Of a stretch of 64,000 nt of DNA, positions 16,881 to 25,756 are shown piece after piece. This DNA comes from Firmicutes bacterium HGW-Firmicutes-16 (GTDB lineage: Bacteria; Bacillota; Clostridia; Oscillospirales; Oscillospiraceae): assembly GCA_002841545.1 (NCBI GenBank), contig PGZZ01000001.1, forward strand, positions 186,001 to 250,000, written 5' to 3'. The first letter of the stretch is position 1, and the number at the start of each line of letters is the position of its first letter. The notes below the pieces were generated by a model, which worked only from the letters and a program-made list of their open reading frames with translations, did not search any database and was not told where the DNA came from. The position numbers were made by a program, and so were the translations under genes.

Positions 16881-17330
16881 CTATGCGGTAATCTTTCTCG
16901 CCATCTTATTATTTATTCCCTGCATGACTTCACTTTCAAGGGCTTTTGCTTCAAGAAGTCGATATTCCTCAATTTGCTTTTCCTCAAGCTTATCCATGCC
17001 GGTTTTCTCCTGATAGATTGATATAACGACCTTGCGTTGAGCTTCAGCAATTTCCTCTGCTCTTTCCAGTTCAATAAGCAGTGTTTCGACTTGTTTTCTG
17101 GTGCTTTCGATCAGATAATTGAGCGAAGAGAGCTCCATCATTGAAACGCCTTCAATCTGCTTAAGCTGCACCTGCTCGGTTTTCTCATCTCCGAACTTTT
17201 CCAAATAGCGAATTTTCTCGGCGATATCATCTCTCCGCCTATTTAAGTTGCCGAGAATTTTCTTTTCCTTGTCCAGAATCTGTATTTTATAGTTACGGAT
17301 ACGCTCCAAGGAGAATTCATATTGCTTCAC
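16881..17330 (-). CDS. fliJ: Flagellar export chaperone FliJ
   Basis: 149 aa, almost entirely charged alpha-helix with heptad character, as expected for the coiled coil of FliJ. The N-terminus KQYEFSLERIRNYKIQILD fits the family. FliJ acts as the central stalk of the FliI ATPase ring. GTG start with GGAGG upstream. It follows fliI by 13 bases. Confidence 0.9.
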   Translation of the reverse strand: MKQYEFSLERIRNYKIQILDKEKKILGNLNRRRDDIAEKIRYLEKFGDEKTEQVQLKQIEGVSMMELSSLNYLIESTRKQVETLLIELERAEEIAEAQRKVVISIYQEKTGMDKLEEKQIEEYRLLEAKALESEVMQGINNKMARKITA

Positions 17331-17343
17331 AAGTTCGGCCCTC

Positions 17344-18666
17344 CTATCTTACGGATTCAATCAGTAGTTTCAGTGTTTCATCAAAATCCGAAGGTTCATC
17401 GACCTTCTGCATCAGAAAATCATTGATGTTTTTCATGTGCTCCAGCGCGCTGTCCAGCTCGGGATTGTTTCCTGATTTGTATGCGCCAATCGATATCAGA
17501 TCCTCATTTTCTCTGTAAACCGCGAGCATACTCCGCAATTTGTTGGCGGAATTTTTATGCTCCGGATTGGCTATTCCGGACATCAGACGGCTTATACTGT
17601 TAAGCACATCGATTGCCGGATAGTGGTTTTTCGCGGCGATTTTCCTTGATAAAATTATATGCCCGTCAATAATACTTCTGACAGTATCGGCAATCGGCTC
17701 GTTTGTATCGTCTCCCTCAACAAGTACTGTGTAAATACCGGTTATCGAGCCGTTTCGGAAATTTCCTGAGCGTTCAAGCAGCTTTGGAAGCTCGTAATAA
17801 ATCGACGGCGTATAGCCGCGGGCGACCGGCGCTTCTCCTGTTGAGAGCCCAATCTCGCGCTGCGCCATAGCAAATCGCGTAAGTGAATCCATCATCAGCA
17901 AGACATCCAGACCCTGATCCTTGAAGTATTCTGCAATCGCCGTTGCGGTATGGGCACATTTTAATCGCATCAGAGCCGGTTGATCGGAGGTCGCGACAAC
18001 GAGAACCGATCTTGTTATTCCTTCGGGTCCAAGGTCTCTTTCGATGAATTCAACAACCTCTCGTCCGCGCTCGCCTACAAGAGCGATAACATTGACATCA
18101 GCGCGAACATTTCTCGCAATCATGCCCATAAGCGTACTTTTTCCAACGCCGCTGCCGGCAAATATCCCTATTCTTTGCCCCTTGCCGATTGTCAAAAGCC
18201 CGTCAATTGCTTTTACCCCAAGCTCCATCACTTCTGTTATGGGCGGGCGAGACATAGGGTTTTCGGGACTTTTGGTTATCGACATCCCATACCCTTTAGG
18301 CAAATCGGGACCGCCGTCAATTGGATTTCCGAGCGGATCTATGGTGCGGCCTATTAAAGCATCTGATACCGGAACAGTAAGCTTTTCTCCCTTAGTCGTC
18401 ACCGCACAGCCATAGCCAATTCCCTGAACCTGCTGGAACGGCATAAGAAAGACTTTGTTTTCTGTGATTCCGACAACTTCCGAAATGACATCAGTTTGAT
18501 TTTTATCGATATGTATAGTGCAAAGATCGCCGATACTGCATTTCAGCCCTGTAGCTTCAAGAGTCATTCCGACGATTTTGTTGATTTTTCCCTCATGAGT
18601 CCGGAGATCGGACTGCTGAATGATTTTATAATATTTTTGCATTGATTCATGAATGGTTTGTTTCAC
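17344..18666 (-). CDS. fliI: Flagellum-specific ATPase FliI
   Basis: 440 aa, full length. Walker A is AGSGVGKST, Walker B is LDVLLMMDSLTRFAMAQ, followed by GEAPVARGYTPSIY, all diagnostic of type III export ATPases related to the F1 beta subunit. FliI with FliH and FliJ delivers substrates to the gate. GTG start, 26 bases after fliH. Confidence 0.97.
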   Translation of the reverse strand: MKQTIHESMQKYYKIIQQSDLRTHEGKINKIVGMTLEATGLKCSIGDLCTIHIDKNQTDVISEVVGITENKVFLMPFQQVQGIGYGCAVTTKGEKLTVPVSDALIGRTIDPLGNPIDGGPDLPKGYGMSITKSPENPMSRPPITEVMELGVKAIDGLLTIGKGQRIGIFAGSGVGKSTLMGMIARNVRADVNVIALVGERGREVVEFIERDLGPEGITRSVLVVATSDQPALMRLKCAHTATAIAEYFKDQGLDVLLMMDSLTRFAMAQREIGLSTGEAPVARGYTPSIYYELPKLLERSGNFRNGSITGIYTVLVEGDDTNEPIADTVRSIIDGHIILSRKIAAKNHYPAIDVLNSISRLMSGIANPEHKNSANKLRSMLAVYRENEDLISIGAYKSGNNPELDSALEHMKNINDFLMQKVDEPSDFDETLKLLIESVR

Positions 18667-18692
18667 AGCAGTATTTATCTCCCTGTTTTGCG

Positions 18693-19550
18693 CTATTCCT
18701 CATCAGCTTCCTTAAAGGCTTTTCGCAGATTGTTCGCCTGAACACTGATTGTGCTCACTATCGTGCCTTCATCCGTAGTAACACGGCAAGTATCTTTCTT
18801 ATCCGTGACGGTATAAACGCTGGTTCTGCCTTTATACTCAGGCATTTCGAGTTCATTTTTCACATAATCGACAAGTCCGACAAGCCGCTCGGAGAGTTCA
18901 ACGTTTATCCATTCTGCATTCTTTACGGTTTTAATGTTCTGGAGTACGAGCTTTTTCAGTACGGCATCGTCGGCAGAGATTTTCTCAAGTATCATTTTTT
19001 CGGCAATATCGACAGCCATGTATTTCAGTTCATTGGTATACTGCTCAATAAACTCCTCGTGCTTTTGTGCCAGCTCATTGAGCAGCATCTGAACATCGGA
19101 TATGCATTCCTTTAGCTCGCACTTTTTTTTATTCAGTGCATCGAAATATGCGCTTTGGGCCGCTGCCTGGGCTGCGGCTTTAGAAAGAGCTTCCAATTCC
19201 TTCTTGTAAATCAAGGAGAGAGCTTCCTTATCCGGTTCCTGTTCAATTGCAGCCGCGTTTGCGGCTTTTTTTGTTTGCTTTTTCGTTTCCGGCTGGTGCT
19301 TAGAATCGTTGAAATCCTCGCCGTTCAAGTTCTTATCAGAATTTTTAGAATCATTGCCCGCTATTCCTGCTGGATTTAGACTACTCGCAAAAGTATCACT
19401 TTCAGACGAAAAAACCTCAGACGATATTTCTTCTTCATCTTGTTTCACCATGAGGTTAATTGCATTTTGTTTAGTGTTGCCATCGGGAATGCGGACACAT
19501 TCATCCTTCGAGACAAAGTTATGCCTCTTGTAAACATGTGCGCTATTCAA
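18693..19550 (-). CDS. fliH: Flagellar assembly protein FliH
   Basis: 285 aa, charged and helical. The C-terminal half resembles the FliH/V-ATPase E-subunit region (ELKYMAVDIAEKMILEKISA, then NAEWINVELSERL). The start is TTG, overlapping the end of fliG by 8 bases, with GGAGG 9 bases upstream; the next in-frame ATG is about 30 codons in. FliH regulates FliI and anchors it to the C-ring. Residues about 35-115 are acidic and low-complexity, probably disordered. Confidence 0.9.
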   Translation of the reverse strand: MNSAHVYKRHNFVSKDECVRIPDGNTKQNAINLMVKQDEEEISSEVFSSESDTFASSLNPAGIAGNDSKNSDKNLNGEDFNDSKHQPETKKQTKKAANAAAIEQEPDKEALSLIYKKELEALSKAAAQAAAQSAYFDALNKKKCELKECISDVQMLLNELAQKHEEFIEQYTNELKYMAVDIAEKMILEKISADDAVLKKLVLQNIKTVKNAEWINVELSERLVGLVDYVKNELEMPEYKGRTSVYTVTDKKDTCRVTTDEGTIVSTISVQANNLRKAFKEADEE

Positions 19551-20559
19551 TTATTGCATCCTCCGTTCCTCGAGATATCGTTATTTCGCCGCTTTCTTCA
19601 AGGATTCGAATCGAGTCGACAATCTTCTGCTGAGCCCGTTCCACATCCTTCATACGAACATTGCGCAGGAATTCGATGTCAGAAAGTATATTTTCCCTTG
19701 CCCTGGAAGAAATGTTATTAAGAAGCATTTGCTTGATCTCTTCGCTTGAGCCCTTAATAGCAACAGCAAGATCCTGCGTCTCAACATTCCGCAAAACAAT
19801 CTGAATAGTCGTATCGTCGAGATTCAGGATATCCTCAAATACGAACATCAGCTTTCTTATCTCCTCAGAAAGAGTAGGATTACTCTTTGAAAGCTCATCA
19901 AACACAAACTTTTCGGTTGTGCGGTTTACATGGTTCATAATATCGGCTACAAAATTGATTCCTCCGATTTCGGTCATATCCACCGAGACGACAGCCGAGA
20001 ACCTTTTTTCAAGTGCTGTTTCAACTATCGAAACTATCTCCGGACTGACGCTTTCAAGCGTCGCAATCCGTCTGATTACATCGATTTGAAGCTTTTTGGG
20101 TAATTCAGAAATAATTTTCGATGACTGATCAGCTGATGCATATGACAGCACAAACGCGATGGTTTGCGGATGTTCGTTTTGAATCATCATCATGAGGTTT
20201 TTATAGTTTGCCTTTCGAATGAACTCAAAGGACCTTGTTTGCATTGATTTCGCAACTCGGTCCATGTACGATGTTGCCTGCTGTGTGCCGAAAGCTTTTT
20301 CGAGAACATTCCTTGCGTATAGGACTCCGCCTTCTGAAATTACCTTTTGGGTAGTACAAAGGCCATAGAAATCATCAACGATGTCCTGCATTTCGTCTGG
20401 AGATAATCTATCAAGCTTTGCGACTTCGATCGTCAGCGTTTCAACTTCGTCCTCGGACAGATTTTTATAAACCGCTGAAGCCTGCTCGCTTCCCAATGCA
20501 ACGATAACAGCTGCTGCTTTCGTTAGGGATGTTATTTTTTTTGATGAAGATCTTGACAT
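19543..20559 (-). CDS. fliG: Flagellar motor switch protein FliG
   Basis: 338 aa, the standard length. The middle domain contains the EHPQTIAFVLSY motif and the C-terminal domain the charged torque helix IEFLRNVRMKDVERAQQKIV. FliG couples stator movement to rotor rotation and binds FliF. The ATG at 20559 has GGAGG 7 bases upstream and lies 2 bases after the fliF stop; the earlier in-frame start overlaps fliF and is rejected. Confidence 0.97.
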   Translation of the reverse strand: MSRSSSKKITSLTKAAAVIVALGSEQASAVYKNLSEDEVETLTIEVAKLDRLSPDEMQDIVDDFYGLCTTQKVISEGGVLYARNVLEKAFGTQQATSYMDRVAKSMQTRSFEFIRKANYKNLMMMIQNEHPQTIAFVLSYASADQSSKIISELPKKLQIDVIRRIATLESVSPEIVSIVETALEKRFSAVVSVDMTEIGGINFVADIMNHVNRTTEKFVFDELSKSNPTLSEEIRKLMFVFEDILNLDDTTIQIVLRNVETQDLAVAIKGSSEEIKQMLLNNISSRARENILSDIEFLRNVRMKDVERAQQKIVDSIRILEESGEITISRGTEDAIIE

Positions 20560-20561
20560 CG

Positions 20562-22190
20562 CTATTCCTCCTTCAGCCAAGAACGGATTAGATTTGCAGC
20601 TATCTGGGGGTTGGTCTTGGTGAATTCGCGGACTTCTTCAACTATTGCCTCATTCTTCGGGTCGATTTTCCCTTTTGCAACATCCTCAAGTGTTTTTTTG
20701 TGGTCTTCAATTTCCATTTGCTTGCGGCGAGCTTCATCCAGCTTTGCGCGCTTATCCGCTTCAGATTTCACCTTGTAGCGATTCTTTCTTTTGCGCTTAA
20801 TAAATGCGACAACAAAGACAATCGTCGCCAGCAACAGCAATAGTCCGCCACCGATAATTATATAAGTCTGAGTTGATAGGTTAAATAACTGAGGAAAAAT
20901 GGAATTGTTGTTTTCTTCGGGTTCAGCCGATGGCTCGGTGCCCGGCTCCTCATAAAGAGCGGATTTATCAAAGGCTGAAATGGAAATCAAGTCTACTGGG
21001 ATATCGGTACAGCCGCTGACAAGACTTTTCAGTTCATTAATCCGGGTATCGGTCAGAGCGCTTTCATTTACCATTACTGAAATTGTTGCTCTTTTCAAAA
21101 TTGCATTGCCCGATTCGACCTGCGTCTTTATGTAGCTGTAGTCGTAGTCCGAACTCCACGAATAGTCTGTCATCCCGTCTCCGGAAGCAGGATTGTTATA
21201 GCCATATGTGGGAATGTCGGTATTGTTTTCCGTTCCGACGATATCTCCCGCGTTTTCCGTCCCTTCAACAGAATAAGACCCCTCGCTGTGAGTAACATTG
21301 CCTTTGCCGTCAGTATTCGGCGTCATCTCAAGTTTTTCGGTCATCATCTTATCATAGTCAATGGTCGCTTTCGCAACCGCAACTACGCCGCCCGTCCCGT
21401 AGCGCGGAGAAAGAAGCCTCACTACATTGTCCTCGATTTTTGTCTGTATCAGGAGCTCAAACCCCATGCTGTTCGTACCGCTTGATTCATTGCCAGAGCC
21501 GCTTTCGGGTGAAAGCTTAAGCATCGTTCCCGCATCTACCACGCTGACATCTTCTGGCTTCATCTTCGGAACGCTGGAGGCTATCAGAGTACAAATAGCC
21601 GAAACCTGCTCTCCGCTAATTTCAATCCCAGGATTTAGTGAGAGCAGCACTCCGGCTGTTGCACGCTGTTCAGTTGAAACTGTTTCCCAAACGTAATTGC
21701 TTGTTTCGGGCACGGTAATAGTGACGGTGGCACTTCCTACCCCATCAATCCTTTCGAGCGTTGACTGTATCCTGTCCTGTAATTGATATATTAGCCATTG
21801 AGCCTTCTCGGATTCTGTTGCCGTCATACCGGAATTGCTCGAAAAGACATCATAGGTCAGCGCAGTCTTAGGATAGCCCTTTGCCGCCAGCTGGAGAACC
21901 CATATGTCGTATTCATCTTTCGGCACCATGATGTTGCCCTCTGAATCGAATTTGACATCGGCTCCCATGCCGTTCAAAACGCTGTAAACACTTCCCGACT
22001 CACTGGTGCTCAGACCTGTATACAGAACTGTGTACTTGCCGTTTTGGACATTAATAATAACCGTAAAAAGAACGACAAACAGCAGAACCACGGCAAAAGA
22101 AATGCCGATTCCGGTTTTTGTCTTCGTCGGTAATTGACTTATATAAGCTTTAGCTTTAGAAAAGCTAACTTGAAATATGTTATTATTCAC
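20562..22190 (-). CDS. fliF: Flagellar MS-ring protein FliF
   Basis: 542 aa. Two membrane helices flank a large extracytoplasmic part: residues about 28-48 and 435-457 (TYIIIGGGLLLLLATIVFVV). The ring-building YscJ-like domain includes YTGLSTSESGSVYSVLNGMG and RIDGVGSATVTITVPE. The C-terminus is the FliG-binding tail. GTG start with AGAGG upstream. Confidence 0.96.
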   Translation of the reverse strand: MNNNIFQVSFSKAKAYISQLPTKTKTGIGISFAVVLLFVVLFTVIINVQNGKYTVLYTGLSTSESGSVYSVLNGMGADVKFDSEGNIMVPKDEYDIWVLQLAAKGYPKTALTYDVFSSNSGMTATESEKAQWLIYQLQDRIQSTLERIDGVGSATVTITVPETSNYVWETVSTEQRATAGVLLSLNPGIEISGEQVSAICTLIASSVPKMKPEDVSVVDAGTMLKLSPESGSGNESSGTNSMGFELLIQTKIEDNVVRLLSPRYGTGGVVAVAKATIDYDKMMTEKLEMTPNTDGKGNVTHSEGSYSVEGTENAGDIVGTENNTDIPTYGYNNPASGDGMTDYSWSSDYDYSYIKTQVESGNAILKRATISVMVNESALTDTRINELKSLVSGCTDIPVDLISISAFDKSALYEEPGTEPSAEPEENNNSIFPQLFNLSTQTYIIIGGGLLLLLATIVFVVAFIKRKRKNRYKVKSEADKRAKLDEARRKQMEIEDHKKTLEDVAKGKIDPKNEAIVEEVREFTKTNPQIAANLIRSWLKEE

Positions 22191-22265
22191 GCTAACCTCT
22201 TATTATTGCACGCTCGCCAGGTGAAGCTGCGGTCGTTGCTATTATTTTTTAAGTAAAAAACACAG

Positions 22266-22571
22266 TCATACGGACATTTGCATGATTTCTTTATATGCGT
22301 TAACTACTCGTGAGGTTAATTGGACAGTTGTCTGCAGCGCTGTTTCAGCTTCTAATGTGTTAATTTGGATTTGCGCAAGATTATCTGATTCGCCCAGAGC
22401 CAGAGCTTGATTGTCTGCATCTGCTATTTCCTGTTTTGATGCATATTCGCTGACTGCATCCTTCAAAACATTCAGGAACGGTGCCGATGACTCGGTACTT
22501 TCTTCCGTTTCCCCGATCTTAGAAAGTGCCATTTTCGCAATCGGCTGAATAGACGAAATAAAGTTTCCCAT
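22266..22571 (-). CDS. fliE: Flagellar hook-basal body junction protein FliE
   Basis: 101 aa. The C-terminal pattern NTLEAETALQTTVQLTSRVV followed by NAYKEIMQM is the FliE signature. FliE joins the MS-ring to the rod. It is the first gene of the large operon. In most relatives flgB and flgC precede it directly; here they lie 2.3 kb away beyond the flagellin gene. GGAGC precedes the ATG. Confidence 0.93.
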   Translation of the reverse strand: MGNFISSIQPIAKMALSKIGETEESTESSAPFLNVLKDAVSEYASKQEIADADNQALALGESDNLAQIQINTLEAETALQTTVQLTSRVVNAYKEIMQMSV

Positions 22572-23166
22572 TTTGCGCTCCTTTTAGTACCAAAATTTAG
22601 ATGCAAATAATTCTCAGTTTTTGTTTTAGAATTTCATAAATCATAGTATAACTGATTTGAGTTAATGGTAACATCTCCTCATGGACTTGTAAAGTCTAAA
22701 ATTGTAGTATTTATGCGTTAATTATTGTAATTTGTCGAAACACAGGCTATAAAATCTCTAGTCTTATCCATATATGGAAAACCAACGCTTATATTCCAAA
22801 ATAATATCCGCGTTCCATAACTATATTGTTATGTGTTTCACTGTAGCACAACCAATATGTTATGGATTTTGTATTGTACAGGACGTTTCACATGTTCCGT
22901 ATTAATAAACCAACTCCCATTTCTGTAATCTTTAATCATTTAAATTGAATAAATCATCAATGTATGCATAATTATTCGTATTTACGATTTATGTTCCAAC
23001 ATTAATTCAATTGTAAAACACCTCAAAAAAAACAATTGAAAATGTTCTTTAGTTTTCTTTTGGACGTGAAATAACTATGATGACCGGATTGACTCGGTCA
23101 GAAGCGTTTCGATTTTCGTAGTGTTCGGTGCACAGATCGCTCAAAGGTCGAAACATAACATTACAG
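22572..23166. promoter_or_regulatory. Divergent non-coding region between fliE and flagellin
   Basis: About 600 AT-rich bases with no credible coding frame. It must hold the fliE operon promoter (minus) and the flagellin promoter (plus). On the minus strand a TATACT hexamer lies about 75 bases before fliE, but no good -35 box pairs with it. I found no clear sigma-28 site (TAAA, 15 bases, GCCGATAT) for flagellin. Palindromic pieces stand out: TCCATATATGGA at 22767-22778, CATAAC/GTTATG arms near 22815-22835, and GTTATGGA near 22858. TGACCG and CGGTCA (23081-23086, 23095-23100) could form a small hairpin. Confidence 0.6.
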
Positions 23167-23192
23167 TTCGGAGAGCATGGACGCGCTCCGAA
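23167..23192 (+). promoter_or_regulatory. Predicted CsrA-binding hairpin in the flagellin leader
   Basis: TTCGGAG (23167-23173) pairs with CTCCGAA (23186-23192); after an A-G mismatch, GC pairs with GC, leaving a six-base loop AUGGAC. The GGA at 23179-23181 is thus displayed in the loop, the preferred arrangement of CsrA sites. It lies 29 bases upstream of a second GGA in the ribosome site. Bacillus subtilis hag has a similar two-site leader. FliW and CsrA are encoded at 29256-29932. Binding itself is inferred. Confidence 0.72.
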
Positions 23193-23202
23193 ACAAACAA
23201 AA

Positions 23203-23214
23203 TACATGGAGGTA
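23203..23214 (+). promoter_or_regulatory. Flagellin ribosome site overlapping a CsrA-like motif
   Basis: TACATGGAGGTA spans the Shine-Dalgarno GGAGG (23208-23212), 9 bases before the flagellin ATG. It matches much of the CsrA consensus RUACARGGAUGU (UACA and GGA). CsrA bound here would block ribosome entry, as known for hag in Bacillus. Confidence 0.7.
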
Positions 23215-23221
23215 TTTTTTT

Positions 23222-24700
23222 ATGGGTTTGGTAGTAAGAACCAACACAATGTCAACTAACGCTTATCGTCAGTTGAGCACAAACAACACACAGCTTGCAA
23301 AGAGTCTTGAAAAGCTTTCTTCCGGCTTCCGCATCAACCGTGCAGGCGATGACGCATCCGGCCTCGCAATCAGCGAAAAAATGAAGGCTCAGATCAAAGG
23401 TCTCGAACAGGCTTCCGCAAACTCTCAGGATGGTATTTCACTAGTGCAGACCGCTGAAGGTGCGCTTACAGAAGTCCACAGCATGCTCAACCGCATGGTA
23501 TCCCTTGCAACAAAGTCTGCAAGCGGAACAATCCAAGATACTGTTGACCGTGACGCTATCCAGACTGAGGTCGATGCGCTAAACACCGAAATTACACGTA
23601 TCGCAAAATCTACAAACTTCAACGGCATCAACCTGCTCGACGGTTCCCTCGGCGAAGGTGGTCAGTCCTTGAAGGCCTCCGGAACATGTGCCGGTGTTGG
23701 TATTGTCACAACAGAAACTCCCGCATCTGCAACAAAGTTCACATCGGCAACAATTGTCACTAACACCACCCTCGCCACACCTGTGACTGGTCAAACTTTA
23801 ACAGTTGCTTATACTGATGAAACCGGCGCAGCTCAGTCAACGGATGTCACCTTTGACATTCTCGGTGCTGACACCGCAGAAACTAACGCGACTGCTATGG
23901 CAGCAGCAGGTAATGCTGATTCGGATCTGTCTAAACTCTTTACTTTCGGCACGGACGGACTCGGCAAGCTTACAATCACGAACAAAACCGCGGGCGTAAG
24001 CAAAGCGGGAATCACCAGTTTAACGGACGATATAGCAGTTAAGGGTACCCCTGTAACACAAGGTGCTGGCACCAACGTTGCAGGTAAGGATTTGGCATAC
24101 ACCTCCAATCTGGCCGGAACATTTGCAGCCGGAGACAAAGTAACCGTAAACGGAAACACTTTCACCTTCAAGTCAACTGTCGATGGCTCTGACGGCAAGA
24201 CTTTCGACGACCTTGCTTCTTTGAAAACAGCGGCAGAACTGCATAACATGGACGTGGATATTTCCATCCCCGGTTCTACTACTTTCACCAGCAAAGCAGG
24301 TGCCGGTCTTGTCCTTCAGGTTGGCGACTCGAACGACTCCTTCAACAAGGTTACTGTTAATGTTGCAGACCTGACCGCTGAAGGCCTCGGAACCGCCGGA
24401 CTGGATGTTTCCTCTCAGACCGCTGCAGGCAACTCGATCAGCACAATCAAAGCTGCCATAAATACGGTTTCCACAAACCGCGGCAACCTCGGTGCTCTCC
24501 AGAACAGACTTGAATATGCTATAAACAGCATGGACACCACGACTGAGAACATGGACGCTGCTAACAGCCGTATCCGTGATACAGACATGGCGAAAGAAAT
24601 GATGACCTATACCAAGATGAACATCCTTTCTCAGGCTGCTCAGGCAATGCTTGCTCAGGCAAACCAGAACCCGCAGTCCATCCTTCAGCTTCTCCAGTAA
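23222..24700 (+). CDS. hag: Flagellin
   Basis: 492 aa. The N-terminal D0/D1 region contains LEKLSSGFRINRAGDDASGL and the C-terminal one MDAANSRIRDTDMAKEM, ending in ANQNPQSILQLLQ. The central region, about residues 165-410, is variable, rich in Thr, Ala and Gly, and probably forms surface domains. The ATG at 23222 has GGAGG 9 bases upstream; an in-frame ATG at 23177 falls inside the CsrA hairpin loop and would add 15 non-family residues, so it is rejected. It is the only flagellin gene in the window and is opposite in direction to its flagellar neighbours. Secretion chaperone FliS and regulators FliW/CsrA are nearby. Confidence 0.96.
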   Translation: MGLVVRTNTMSTNAYRQLSTNNTQLAKSLEKLSSGFRINRAGDDASGLAISEKMKAQIKGLEQASANSQDGISLVQTAEGALTEVHSMLNRMVSLATKSASGTIQDTVDRDAIQTEVDALNTEITRIAKSTNFNGINLLDGSLGEGGQSLKASGTCAGVGIVTTETPASATKFTSATIVTNTTLATPVTGQTLTVAYTDETGAAQSTDVTFDILGADTAETNATAMAAAGNADSDLSKLFTFGTDGLGKLTITNKTAGVSKAGITSLTDDIAVKGTPVTQGAGTNVAGKDLAYTSNLAGTFAAGDKVTVNGNTFTFKSTVDGSDGKTFDDLASLKTAAELHNMDVDISIPGSTTFTSKAGAGLVLQVGDSNDSFNKVTVNVADLTAEGLGTAGLDVSSQTAAGNSISTIKAAINTVSTNRGNLGALQNRLEYAINSMDTTTENMDAANSRIRDTDMAKEMMTYTKMNILSQAAQAMLAQANQNPQSILQLLQ

Positions 24701-24737
24701 GAGCAAGTGGACCTTATGGTTATCTGGCTATAACATT

Positions 24738-24773
24738 AACAGGGGCGGTTCTTCGGAACCGCTCCTGTTTTTT
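24738..24773 (+). terminator. Rho-independent terminator of flagellin
   Basis: A 14-bp GC-rich stem with one G-U pair closes a stable UUCG tetraloop (24752-24755) and is followed by TTTTTT. It lies 37 bases past the flagellin stop. Confidence 0.93.
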
Positions 24774-24836
24774 AGTCTTACATATTATTAGACTTGCGGA
24801 GTGAGATTTTAAACAGATTATTGCTGAATAGAAACG

Positions 24837-24871
24837 AAAAAGCCCTCGCACCGTTATCCGGTACGAGGGCT
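24837..24871 (-). terminator. Rho-independent terminator after flgC
   Basis: Read on the minus strand, a 13-bp stem starting AGCCCTCG with one G-U pair and a 5-base loop is followed by TTTTT. It lies 15 bases past the flgC stop and ends the flgM-to-flgC transcript, separating it from flagellin. Confidence 0.9.
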
Positions 24872-24886
24872 TCGAATTGGCTTGTT

Positions 24887-25315
24887 CTATTTATTGCCCA
24901 TTTCGATTGTTCTGTTTATCATGGCCTTCACGACTGATAAGGCTGTCAGATTGGCCTCATATGCGTTACTCGCGGCGAGAAGGTCTACCTGCTCTTCGGT
25001 CGTATCGACGTTGGAGGATTGAACATAGCCCTCCGCATTCGCGTCCGGATTCGTAGGATCATAAATGAGCTTGAACTCGGCGTCACTCTTTACGACGTTC
25101 GATACACGCACACCGCCGCCCGACTTTGCCTTATCCAGTTCTTCTGAAAAGGCAAGCGGTATCTCTTCGAACTCGACCATCTGGCGGCGATATGGTTCAC
25201 CGTTCGCTGTTTTCGTTGTTTGCGCATTAGCGATATTCTGTGTGATTATGTCTGTGCGGAAGCGCTCTGCCGTCAGTGCGGAACCGACTATATCCAAAGA
25301 TGAGCTGAATGACAT
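24887..25315 (-). CDS. flgC: Flagellar proximal rod protein FlgC
   Basis: 142 aa, the usual size. The N-terminal rod motif is LDIVGSALTAERFRTDIITQ followed by NIANAQTTKT, and the C-terminus SNVDTTEEQVDLLAASNAYE is FlgC-like. FlgC is part of the proximal rod. It is the last gene before the terminator; GGAGGG stands 6 bases before the ATG. Confidence 0.95.
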   Translation of the reverse strand: MSFSSSLDIVGSALTAERFRTDIITQNIANAQTTKTANGEPYRRQMVEFEEIPLAFSEELDKAKSGGGVRVSNVVKSDAEFKLIYDPTNPDANAEGYVQSSNVDTTEEQVDLLAASNAYEANLTALSVVKAMINRTIEMGNK

Positions 25316-25366
25316 TGATTTCCCTCCAATGACTCGTCATGCAAGTGTTGTTACGTATATGAACGG

Positions 25367-25729
25367 CTACATGTTGCAGTTTAGAACATAGCTATATTTA
25401 TCAAACTCTGAGCTGATCTGATTCAGCAGCACGCTGTACTGGGCATATGCCTTATAAAGAGTAATGCTTTCTTTTTCAAGATTGACATTATTGCCGTTCG
25501 GCTGCGTTGATTCTGTGTCGTTTGTAATAATGGAGGCCTTAATGCCGCTTATTTCAGGCGTATCGGTACCGTTTTGAACAGAACTCAGAACACCGTCAAA
25601 CGACAAACCCTTGGATTTGTAACCCGTAGTTTCTATATTGGCAATATTCTGCGTGCTCAGCTTTTGCTGCATCAGTGCGAGCTGGACGCCTGCTTCGAGC
25701 ACTTTGAACTTACTGGAATCGTAAAACAC
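25367..25729 (-). CDS. flgB: Flagellar proximal rod protein FlgB
   Basis: 120 aa. The motif LSTQNIANIETTGYKSKGLS and the N-terminal LEAGVQLALMQQKL are typical of FlgB. GTG start with GGGGGTAA upstream. It follows fliS by 27 bases, so the rod pair flgB-flgC is read as the tail of the flgM operon instead of heading the fliE operon. Confidence 0.93.
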   Translation of the reverse strand: MFYDSSKFKVLEAGVQLALMQQKLSTQNIANIETTGYKSKGLSFDGVLSSVQNGTDTPEISGIKASIITNDTESTQPNGNNVNLEKESITLYKAYAQYSVLLNQISSEFDKYSYVLNCNM

Positions 25730-25756
25730 TTGAACGGTTACCCCCTTTGCCCCGCT

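Noticed and set aside
22600-23160. Sigma-28 promoter for flagellin
   Set aside because: I looked for TAAA with about 15 bases to GCCGATAT and found no convincing match, so none is listed.
23177-23221. Upstream in-frame ATG as flagellin start
   Set aside because: It falls in the loop of the leader hairpin, lacks a properly spaced ribosome site and adds residues not found in flagellins.
24173-24706. Minus-strand frame of 177 codons within flagellin
   Set aside because: Shadow of the flagellin gene; Cys-rich and Val-rich composition typical of antisense frames.
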